A DNA stretch of 32,272 nt from positions 1 through 32,272 of the forward strand of contig CAYSQA010000007.1 of the NCBI GenBank assembly GCA_964433225.1, given 5' to 3'. The position numbers were made by a program, and so were the translations under genes. The DNA is from CG2-30-36-39 sp964433225 (GTDB taxonomy: Bacteria > Patescibacteriota > Microgenomatia > UBA1400 > PJMF01). The notes below the pieces were generated by a model. It was not told the origin of the DNA, made no database searches, and was given only the letters and a program-made list of their open reading frames with translations. Below are positions 23,697 to 29,836 of the stretch, in pieces (position 1 is the stretch's first letter; every line of letters starts with the position of its first letter).

Positions 23697-24149
23697 TTAG
23701 AACTTCAGATGTGCTTGCTTAATTTCTTTTTGCATTGATCTTTTTAGCGCTCTATTTTTCAAAACTTCTCTTTTTTCAAATTCTTGTTTACCACGACCCA
23801 ACCCAATAACTAACTTGATATTTTTTCCTTCTAATTCAATCGATAGCGGCACAGCTGCCCAACCTTTTTTGTCAGTAACAGTCATGATATGAAAAATTTG
23901 TTTTTTTTTAACTAATAATTTTCTAGTTCTTTTGGGGTCGTAATCACTATTATCAGCAAATTTATAAGGAGTGATTTGGGTGCCAAGTAAAAATAATTCA
24001 TTATTTAAAACTTTGACGTAACTACCAGTTAAACTGCCACTTTTATTGCGGAGACTTTTAACTTCAGGACCAGTGAGAACAATTCCTGCTTGAATTTTCT
24101 CTTTGATCTCATATTGATGGAAAGCTTTTTTATTTTTTAGCAACAGCAT
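23697..24149 (-). CDS. smpB: SsrA-binding protein SmpB
   Basis: A 150-residue protein that binds tmRNA and delivers it to stalled ribosomes. The N-terminus has NKKAFHQYEIKEKIQAGIVLTGPEVKSLRNKSGSLTGSYVKV, the canonical SmpB opening, with 'GLGRGKQEFEKREVLKNRALKR' near the C-terminus matching 'G.ArGKk.yDKR......' . The tail ends MQKEIKQAHLKF. Its TGgTATACT -10 lies 11 nt upstream, inside the region just after the upstream stop, so smpB has its own promoter and a near-leaderless mRNA. No tmRNA gene was recognised in the window. Confidence 0.96.
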   Translation of the reverse strand: MLLLKNKKAFHQYEIKEKIQAGIVLTGPEVKSLRNKSGSLTGSYVKVLNNELFLLGTQITPYKFADNSDYDPKRTRKLLVKKKQIFHIMTVTDKKGWAAVPLSIELEGKNIKLVIGLGRGKQEFEKREVLKNRALKRSMQKEIKQAHLKF

Positions 24150-24160
24150 ACTATTCTGGT

Positions 24161-24169
24161 AGTATACCA
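24161..24169 (-). promoter_or_regulatory. Extended -10 promoter (TGgTATACT) of smpB
   Basis: Minus-strand TGG-TATACT, the hexamer ending 11 nt before the smpB ATG. No Shine-Dalgarno fits in the gap (accagaatagt). Confidence 0.6.
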
Positions 24170-24173
24170 GAGG

Positions 24174-25997
24174 TTAAGGGAATAGCTGATAGATAAGTGA
24201 ACCACTAATAACTAGAGCGCCTGGTTGATCAGTCAAAGCAACGATATTTCCACCAGAAGAGAACGATTCACTGCTAATTTCTTTAACAAACTGACCATCT
24301 TTTTGTAGAATCACGACTTTTTGTTGGTCTTTGTCCAAAATGTATAAGTAGTCATTGTTTTCAGCGGCTGCAATTTTGATAGCTTTACCCAAGGCTGTGG
24401 GTAGATCCTTAATAGTGAAATCTTGTTTTTGCCCTTGAGTATATTTGAAGATTTGACCGTTGTTATCTGTTAACCATAGATCTCCATCAACAGCCATTGA
24501 TTCAACTGCAGAAAAATCTAAATTTTGTTTATCTATTAACCAGCCAATTGGCTCACTAAGTTTTTCATCCTTAAGTAAGTAGCGATAAATATTTCTTTTT
24601 TCAGGGTTGAAGATATAAATATATGGACCGTAAGCCTTAATAATTGTACCGCCACGGTCTGAGTCTCCTTCTTCCTTAAGTTGTTGGTGTTTTTCCTGGT
24701 CGGTAAGGTTGAAAACATGGATCCCATTGCCCAGAGCAAATAAAGAGTTTTCTCCAATAGCAATAGCTTTGGTACTAACTCCAACTTTTCCTAAATTAAA
24801 TTTGGTGGTTTGTTTATTAGTTAAATTTAAATAAATACCATATTCACCAGCAGCATCTAATGCAAAAAGCTGTTGCCCGTCAAGGCTAGTTTGTTTTTCA
24901 ATAAATTCTGGTTCAGCTAGTCTTAAGTCAAAAAATGGATCTAAAGGTCCTTGGGTTTCTACTCCAGAGATAGTTTCACTGAATGCTTGAATTTCTTGAT
25001 ATTGTTTTTTAATAGCTTCCAAACTGTATTTGTTATCTTTATTTTGGGTAATGAGATCTTCTAGTTCTTTAAGTAAGTTTCTAGACTCTGTTCTTAGTTC
25101 AAGCTGACTGGTTTGATCATTGTTTTTTAGCTGTTCAAATCTTTGGTCAATATTTTCTAAAACAGGAGTGATTGGCTCAAGTTCCTTTTTAATGGTTTGT
25201 TGTTTCCAAAAAATAATTGCTACAAAAACAGTGATCAAGAAAAAGGCTATTTTCAAAAACAACTGCAGATTATTTTGTTGCTCTAAGGTAACTTTTTCTT
25301 TAGAAAAATTAATTTTAGTACTGATTTTTTTGGGAATTAAGAACAAGTTTTTTAGATTAACTTTTCTGGAATAATTAATTAAGTTAGCTAGTTTTTCTTT
25401 AAAAACTTTTCTATTAACTTTTTTAGTGGTCAAATCTTTTTCTATTATTGTTTCTTCTAGTAGCCCCACAGCAACCAAGGAGGAAGTTTGATTATCTTGT
25501 AATTCCGAAACCAATTTAGTGGCAATTTCTTCAGTTTTATTAGCTAGTTTTTCTTTGAGATTTGAAAAAGTATTTTTGGCTTCTTCAGTAGTGATGCTGA
25601 AGAGATCTCCATCTTGAAGAACACCTTCAATAATTTTTAGTTCTCCAGTTGAAAAAAGAATTTCGCCAATTTTTCCATTTCTTTTGAGTAGCACAGAACC
25701 GCTGTGGGTGGCTGCAATTACTTTGTTTTTTTCACCTATGGTTAGGCAAGCTAGTTGAATTTTACAAAGTTCGGTTCTAGCTTTTTGTAATAAATCTAGC
25801 AAAACGTGGTGGAGAGAAGCACTAGTATTGACTTCTTGAGAAAGCAAGAATTCAGTTAAGTTTTTGCCAATAGAATTGGCGTTTTGACCTTGAACAGCCA
25901 ACACACAAAAGAATGAGCCAGAAGGATGAGAAATCACTTGAGCCCAACCATCGACTTGAGGCAGGCCGGTAACTGGTGTCAGTTGAAATTTTGACAC
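24174..25997 (-). CDS. PP2C-like pseudophosphatase fused through a TM segment to a beta-propeller-like domain
   Basis: A 607-residue protein. Residues 1-181 follow the PP2C order: FFCVLAVQGQNANSIGKNLTEFLL (in place of '.DGHGG..a'), VIAATHSGSVLLKRNGKI (in place of 'A..GDSRa.l'), LQDGDLFSITTEEAKN (in place of '.DG..d') and QDNQTSSLVAV (keeping 'DN.T'). The metal-binding Asp residues of the first three motifs are replaced, so catalysis is unlikely. A TM segment lies at about 246-263, then a coiled coil (275-335). The C-terminal ~250 residues have repeated strand patterns (ESMAVDGDLWLTDNNGQIFKY, KIAAAENNDYLYILDKDQQKVVIL), consistent with an NHL/PQQ-like propeller outside the membrane. The start is GTG, 6 nt after TATAAT. 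tsaD lies just upstream. Confidence 0.6.
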   Translation of the reverse strand: MSKFQLTPVTGLPQVDGWAQVISHPSGSFFCVLAVQGQNANSIGKNLTEFLLSQEVNTSASLHHVLLDLLQKARTELCKIQLACLTIGEKNKVIAATHSGSVLLKRNGKIGEILFSTGELKIIEGVLQDGDLFSITTEEAKNTFSNLKEKLANKTEEIATKLVSELQDNQTSSLVAVGLLEETIIEKDLTTKKVNRKVFKEKLANLINYSRKVNLKNLFLIPKKISTKINFSKEKVTLEQQNNLQLFLKIAFFLITVFVAIIFWKQQTIKKELEPITPVLENIDQRFEQLKNNDQTSQLELRTESRNLLKELEDLITQNKDNKYSLEAIKKQYQEIQAFSETISGVETQGPLDPFFDLRLAEPEFIEKQTSLDGQQLFALDAAGEYGIYLNLTNKQTTKFNLGKVGVSTKAIAIGENSLFALGNGIHVFNLTDQEKHQQLKEEGDSDRGGTIIKAYGPYIYIFNPEKRNIYRYLLKDEKLSEPIGWLIDKQNLDFSAVESMAVDGDLWLTDNNGQIFKYTQGQKQDFTIKDLPTALGKAIKIAAAENNDYLYILDKDQQKVVILQKDGQFVKEISSESFSSGGNIVALTDQPGALVISGSLIYQLFP

Positions 25998-26003
25998 GTT
26001 TTC

Positions 26004-26009
26004 ATTATA
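26004..26009 (-). promoter_or_regulatory. -10 box of the pseudophosphatase/propeller gene
   Basis: Perfect TATAAT on the minus strand, only 6 nt before GTG at 25997 and within the gap after tsaD. A leaderless start at the GTG is implied. Confidence 0.45.
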
Positions 26010-26017
26010 TCCTTATT

Positions 26018-27079
26018 TTAAAAATAAGTCTTGTCAATCTGCCACTGAGGACGACGGTCTATGTTTGTTGGTAATTCTTGGTTTTGATTGATTTTATAGT
26101 GGGCGGCTAGACCAATCATGGCAGCATTATCACCACAAAGTTTATTATTATATGGGGTTCTAAGTTTCAATTGATACTTTTTGGCTACTTTTCTCAGAGC
26201 TTTTCTCAGCTCGAGATTCGCGGCCACACCGCCTCCGAGCCACAACTCTTTAACTGGTTGGTCTGTTAGGAGTTTTTCCAGTTTATAAGTAATGTGTCGA
26301 AAGACCCCAAACTGCAAAGAAGCACAAAAATCAGCAATTGCTTGTTTATCAAGTTGGTTGTTTTTTTCAAGTTTATCAATAGCATTTCGAGAGTGGGTTT
26401 TAATACCAGAAAAACTCAGATTGTAGTCGTGAGTGGTGGTCATTGGTAAAGGGAAAGCAAATGATTTGGGATCACCTTTTTTGGCTAATTTTTCCACTAC
26501 TGGGCCAGCAGGGTAGCCTAAACCTAAAAGCCTACCTACTTTATCTAAACATTCTCCAGCTGCATCATCGATGGTTGTCCCAAGTTTTTTGTAAGTTCCG
26601 ATTTTTTCAACCAAAATAAACTCAGTGTGGCCACCAGAAACCACTACGGCTAAAACAGGAAGTTTTGGTTTGATGGTAGTGAAGTTTTTTTTAATTGGGT
26701 TGGGTTGGGCTAAAACAGACAAGATATGTCCTTCAATATGATTGACTGGGATAACCTTTTTTTGCCAGTTTTTACCTAGAGATAGAGCTTTTTGAATACC
26801 TATCTCCAAAGCCGGTGCTAGACCAGGACCCTGGGTAACGGCCAGATAATCAATCTCTTTTTTAGTAAGCTTGGCTTGTCTTAAACTAGCGGTAATTGTT
26901 GGATCGATATTTTCTTGATGGGCTTGTTTGGCTACAGTGGGAAAGACTCCTCCATATTGTTTATGGAGATTTACTTGAGAAGCAATGGTGTTGCTTAGAA
27001 CTTTTTGACCTTGAATTACAGCCACAGAAGTTTCATCACAGGAAGTATCAATCGCTAGGATAGTTGGTATTTTGGTCAT
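26018..27079 (-). CDS. tsaD: tRNA N6-adenosine threonylcarbamoyltransferase TsaD
   Basis: A 353-residue protein that transfers threonylcarbamoyl from TC-AMP to A37 of ANN-decoding tRNAs. The ASKHA-fold signature ILAIDTSCDETSVAV (7-21) and metal-binding H114 and H118 in NHIEGH (113-118) are present; the C-terminal KLCGDNAAMIGLAA carries the third metal ligand Asp. The length is typical. Its ATG overlaps the stop of the tsaC-tsaE gene (ATGA, 27076-27079), so the t6A genes are translated together. TsaB, the usual bacterial partner, is not in the window. Confidence 0.97.
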   Translation of the reverse strand: MTKIPTILAIDTSCDETSVAVIQGQKVLSNTIASQVNLHKQYGGVFPTVAKQAHQENIDPTITASLRQAKLTKKEIDYLAVTQGPGLAPALEIGIQKALSLGKNWQKKVIPVNHIEGHILSVLAQPNPIKKNFTTIKPKLPVLAVVVSGGHTEFILVEKIGTYKKLGTTIDDAAGECLDKVGRLLGLGYPAGPVVEKLAKKGDPKSFAFPLPMTTTHDYNLSFSGIKTHSRNAIDKLEKNNQLDKQAIADFCASLQFGVFRHITYKLEKLLTDQPVKELWLGGGVAANLELRKALRKVAKKYQLKLRTPYNNKLCGDNAAMIGLAAHYKINQNQELPTNIDRRPQWQIDKTYF

Positions 27080-28152
27080 GATTCAAAAATCCTAATTTCT
27101 CTGGCTTCAATATCTCCAGCGACCTCACTAATCGAAGCTTGAAAAGTAAGTGGCAGATTTGTGGGCCAATATGGTTCAATTTGTTGCCACCACTCGATTA
27201 CAGTTACGGTATTTGGAGCGACTAAACTGGGAATATTTAACAGTTTAAAGGATGGCTCAGAGTCTATTTTCCAAACATCTAAGTGGTAAAGAATACCTTT
27301 GGTATTGTGTCTAGTAAAGTCATATTGATTTAGGTAGTTATAAGTGGGCGATGAAAGGGGTTGATCAATTTGGAGAAATTGGGCCATTCCTTGAGTAAAG
27401 ATGGTTTTACCTGTGCCTAATTTTCCGTTAAGACCGATGATTAGACCTTGGTTTTTTAGTTGGTTCCAGTATTTAAGGAGAAGTTTGCCTGCCAAATTTT
27501 TGGTTTCTTGCTCTGATTTAGTCAAAAATTTTTTATCGGTTGGTTGAGTTGATAATTGGCCTCTTACTTCTAAAGGAGTAGACAGGGTAGTATCAATGAC
27601 GATGGAGGGCTCGTTGGGAGGTAAAACTCCAGCATCAATCACTAAATCAATTAGATTTTTTTGTTTTTTAGATAAATTATCAAAAATGTCTTGAATTTGG
27701 TAAGGTCTTTTCTTGTCAGAGCCGTTAGCTGAAGTAGAAGTAATTGGTTTACCAAATTCTTTGACTAGGTTAGTGATCAGTGGATAATCAGGAATTCTAA
27801 TTCCCAAGGTGCCAAACTCTGATTCAACGGCCGGCGCAACTTGGTTTTTACCTTGAGAAACAATGGTATAAGGGCCAGGTAAAAACCGTTGGTAAAATTT
27901 TTTAGCTTGCTCAGTCAAAATCACGTATTGTTCTGCCATTTCTTGACTGGTTACAGCGACCGATAATGGTTTACCCTCTCGACGACTTTTATAAGCTAAT
28001 AATTTTTCTACAGCTTGAGAGTTAGTGGCATCAACACCCACGCCATAAACTGTTTCAGTTGGGTAAATGACGATTCCACCTTTGGCCAAAACTTGACAAG
28101 CTTGGTCAATAATTTGTGGTTGGTTATTTTTATCTAATTTAAGTATTTGCAC
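27076..28152 (-). CDS. TsaC-TsaE fusion: threonylcarbamoyl-AMP synthase plus TsaE ATPase
   Basis: A 358-residue protein. Residues 1 to about 200 are a YrdC/TsaC domain: GGIVIYPTETVYGVGVDA (25-42), YKSRREGKPLSV (54-64) and STSAN (139-143). It makes threonylcarbamoyl-AMP from Thr, bicarbonate and ATP. Residues 208-358 are TsaE: Walker A GKLGTGKT (243-250), SSPTYNYL (267-274), LYHLDVWK (288-295) and VIEWWQQIE (318-326). TsaE is the ATPase that works with TsaB-TsaD. The fusion joins two enzymes normally encoded separately. The start is GTG, 9 nt after TGgTAAAAT, so it is probably leaderless. It is coupled to tsaD by ATGA. Confidence 0.93.
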   Translation of the reverse strand: MQILKLDKNNQPQIIDQACQVLAKGGIVIYPTETVYGVGVDATNSQAVEKLLAYKSRREGKPLSVAVTSQEMAEQYVILTEQAKKFYQRFLPGPYTIVSQGKNQVAPAVESEFGTLGIRIPDYPLITNLVKEFGKPITSTSANGSDKKRPYQIQDIFDNLSKKQKNLIDLVIDAGVLPPNEPSIVIDTTLSTPLEVRGQLSTQPTDKKFLTKSEQETKNLAGKLLLKYWNQLKNQGLIIGLNGKLGTGKTIFTQGMAQFLQIDQPLSSPTYNYLNQYDFTRHNTKGILYHLDVWKIDSEPSFKLLNIPSLVAPNTVTVIEWWQQIEPYWPTNLPLTFQASISEVAGDIEAREIRIFES

Positions 28153-28161
28153 CAGGAGTGT

Positions 28162-28170
28162 ATTTTACCA
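28162..28170 (-). promoter_or_regulatory. Extended -10 promoter (TGgTAAAAT) of the t6A operon
   Basis: Minus-strand TGG-TAAAAT; the hexamer ends 9 nt before GTG at 28152. It is divergent from the promoter of the 28243 gene. Confidence 0.5.
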
Positions 28171-28228
28171 GGTTTGGCTAGTAACTATGAATTTACTAGT
28201 TTTAGCTTTTTTTCAGATAAATCTGCAG

Positions 28229-28234
28229 TATAAT
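28229..28234 (+). promoter_or_regulatory. -10 box of the 28243 gene
   Basis: Perfect TATAAT ending 8 nt before ATG at 28243. The expected start point falls on or next to the ATG, which is one of the clearest leaderless arrangements here. Confidence 0.6.
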
Positions 28235-28242
28235 GCCAGCAG

Positions 28243-28617
28243 ATGCCAAGAAATAGAAAAATAAAAGTTTTTATTGATGATGACTTTTCCAGCGAACTAG
28301 ATAATGCTAATGATCAAGTTTCAGCCAAAGTTAGATTTGATCTGTATCAACGTCAACAACAAATCAAAGAAATCTCCCAAATTTTAAAAAAATTATCGGC
28401 CAAAGGTCAAACCGAACAAACAGAATGGCTTAGGGAAAACGAGGAATTTGTTAGTGAGTTAGCAGAAAATTTTGTTGATGAATCTCTTTTTCAATTGGAT
28501 GGAGTTAAATTAGATAATAAAACTTTGGAGTTGTCAGTACAAGTTATGACAGAACTTAAGGAGACATTGAGTCTTTTTCAGACAATTGTATCTGGAGAAG
28601 ATAATCTTGAGGCTTAG
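28243..28617 (+). CDS. Hypothetical mostly helical cytoplasmic protein
   Basis: A 124-residue protein with no signal or TM segment. The N-terminus is basic then acidic (PRNRKIKVFIDDDFSSELDN), followed by amphipathic helices with Gln/Glu/Lys (YQRQQQIKEISQILKKLSAKG...LRENEEFVSELAENFVDESLF). No known domain was recognised. It stands between the divergent t6A operon and the SPFH gene, each with its own -10. The predicted leaderless start supports ATG at 28243. Confidence 0.55.
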   Translation: MPRNRKIKVFIDDDFSSELDNANDQVSAKVRFDLYQRQQQIKEISQILKKLSAKGQTEQTEWLRENEEFVSELAENFVDESLFQLDGVKLDNKTLELSVQVMTELKETLSLFQTIVSGEDNLEA

Positions 28618-28645
28618 TCAACTCCCAAATAATAAATTTTTAAGG

Positions 28646-28651
28646 TAGAAT
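28646..28651 (+). promoter_or_regulatory. -10 box of the SPFH gene
   Basis: TAGAAT ending 8 nt before ATG at 28660. It overlaps an inverted repeat (TAGAATA / ATATTCTA) that includes the first bases of the start codon. Confidence 0.45.
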
Positions 28652-28659
28652 AATATTCT

Positions 28660-29304
28660 ATGGAATTCGATAGACTAGTTGTTTCTTTTTTAGTAGATGA
28701 AGTAGTAGGTGGCTTTTTTATTTCTGTGCCACCAGGACAAGTCGCCTGTGTGTATGATCGCGGTCGTGGAGTCTTACCCAAAGTTTGGGGTCCTGGTTTA
28801 CATCTTAAAATTCCTTTTTGGCAAGTAGCTAAGTTATTTAATGCCCAGGTTTTGGAATATTCAATTGACAAAAATTTTGATTTATCAGCTAATAAAGAAG
28901 CCTTAGGTGATACTCCAATCTTGACTTCGACCAAAGATGGACGAGATATCTCGGTTGAAGGGTCGGTGTTGTTTAGAATTGATCGAGGTAATGCCCCCGA
29001 AATTTGGGAAAACATTGGTGAAAATGTTGTGTCCAAGGTGGTGAGACCGTTTTCTAGAAGTAGAATCTCATCATTGGTGAGTGAATATACTTTGAATGAA
29101 ATTAAAAACAATCGATCACAAATAGAGGCAATTATTAGAGATGACCTTAATAAACACTTCCAAGATAGAGGCTTAAACTGTGAAGGTTTCTTACTTTCAG
29201 AGGTAAAAATGATTTCTTCCAGTGGTAAAGAACAAACCGTTTTGGAAAAAGAACCAACTCAGCCTTTAAAAGATACGTTAGAAAAACCAGTGCCTCAGGA
29301 ATAA
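28660..29304 (+). CDS. SPFH/Band 7 (prohibitin-like) domain protein
   Basis: A 214-residue protein. VPPGQVACVYDRGRGVLPKVWGPGLHLKIPFWQVAKLFNAQVLEYSID (about 24-71) is a typical Band 7 start ('v.p.e.gvv...G......GPGlh...P....v..id.r'). It continues with ILTSTKDGRDISVEGSVLFRID and SRISSLVSEYTLNEIKNNRSQIEAIIRDDLNKHFQDRGL (prohibitin-like helices). SPFH proteins form membrane-associated oligomers that organise membrane domains or proteases. The usual N-terminal TM is weak here (LVVSFLVDEVVGGFF). Transcription is probably leaderless. Confidence 0.85.
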   Translation: MEFDRLVVSFLVDEVVGGFFISVPPGQVACVYDRGRGVLPKVWGPGLHLKIPFWQVAKLFNAQVLEYSIDKNFDLSANKEALGDTPILTSTKDGRDISVEGSVLFRIDRGNAPEIWENIGENVVSKVVRPFSRSRISSLVSEYTLNEIKNNRSQIEAIIRDDLNKHFQDRGLNCEGFLLSEVKMISSSGKEQTVLEKEPTQPLKDTLEKPVPQE

Positions 29305-29324
29305 ATTTCCTCAATAAAAAGTAG

Positions 29325-29353
29325 TTGACAAGTTTTTAGCAGTCGATTATTAT
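29325..29353 (+). promoter_or_regulatory. Promoter of groES-groEL (TTGACA-N17-TATTAT)
   Basis: A consensus TTGACA (29325-29330), 17-bp spacer and TATTAT (29348-29353); a TATAAT at 29351-29356 overlaps. It is the best -35 in the window and lies about 90 nt upstream of the groES start, unlike the leaderless genes. Confidence 0.75.
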
Positions 29354-29362
29354 AATTGCTAA

Positions 29363-29392
29363 TTGGCTGACAGGTTTTGTCAGTTTGCCAAA
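29363..29392 (+). repeat. Hairpin in the groES leader
   Basis: CTGACA (29367-29372) and TGTCAG (29378-29383) form a 6-bp stem with loop GGTTT, flanked by TTGG and CCAA that may extend it. It lies just downstream of the promoter; role unknown. Confidence 0.45.
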
Positions 29393-29415
29393 GTATAAAG
29401 TAATTTATTCTAGTA

Positions 29416-29433
29416 CTCAGTTTTAAAACTGAG
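29416..29433 (+). promoter_or_regulatory. Perfect 18-bp palindrome upstream of the groES Shine-Dalgarno
   Basis: CTCAGTTTTAAAACTGAG is a perfect palindrome directly before GGGAAAAGGAG (Shine-Dalgarno). No CIRCE element (TTAGCACTC-N9-GAGTGCTAA) is present. It could be an operator or an RNA hairpin near the ribosome site. Confidence 0.55.
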
Positions 29434-29450
29434 GGAAAAGGAGTTAAAGC

Positions 29451-29798
29451 ATGAAAAGTCTTTCTGTCGCTCAATTAAAACCGATGTCAGGTTATGTTTT
29501 GGTAGAACCAGCCAAAAGTGAACAAAAAACAGTAGCTGGAATTATCTTGCCAGAAAATGATAGTGAAAAACCTCAATATGGTAAGGTGCTAGCTGTGGGT
29601 GAAGCTGATCGTGGTTGTTGTGAGGACCAGTGTTGTGGTGGTGGTTGTTGTGATGAAAAAGCTCCTGACTGTTGTGAAGTAGAGCTAAAAAAAGGCGATA
29701 TGGTGGTTTACAAGAAATGGGGTGGTAATGAAGTGATGATTGATGATGTTGAGTATCAATTCTTAAAATTTGAAGATATTTTAGCAATAGTTAAATAA
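29451..29798 (+). CDS. groES: Co-chaperonin GroES with a cysteine-rich insertion
   Basis: A 115-residue protein; typical GroES is about 95. The body is normal: LKPMSGYVLVEP (9-20), mobile loop EQKTVAGIILPENDSEKP (24-41) with the I-I-L GroEL-binding tip, YGKVLAVGE (43-51), KKGDMVVYKKWGG (80-92) and the C-terminal FLKFEDILAIVK. Between them, where the roof beta-hairpin would be, residues 55-76 hold four Cys-Cys pairs (C56/57, 61/62, 66/67, 74/75) with Gly and Asp/Glu. All are encoded by TGT. This could bind metal or form disulfides. AAGGAG gives a good Shine-Dalgarno. groEL follows after 38 bp. Confidence 0.96.
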   Translation: MKSLSVAQLKPMSGYVLVEPAKSEQKTVAGIILPENDSEKPQYGKVLAVGEADRGCCEDQCCGGGCCDEKAPDCCEVELKKGDMVVYKKWGGNEVMIDDVEYQFLKFEDILAIVK

Positions 29799-29836
29799 AT
29801 TTTTGATAAATTAAGAACAATAAGGAGGAAACAATT

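Noticed and set aside
28614..29111. Antisense 165-codon reading frame over the SPFH gene
   Set aside because: The SPFH frame has a clear family match and its own -10; the antisense frame has no domain.
29416..29433. CIRCE element upstream of groES
   Set aside because: The palindrome does not match the CIRCE half-sites or spacing.
29542..29787. Antisense His-rich reading frame opposite groES
   Set aside because: It is the shadow of the TGT-rich Cys codons (ACA/CAC on the other strand), with no promoter or ribosome site.
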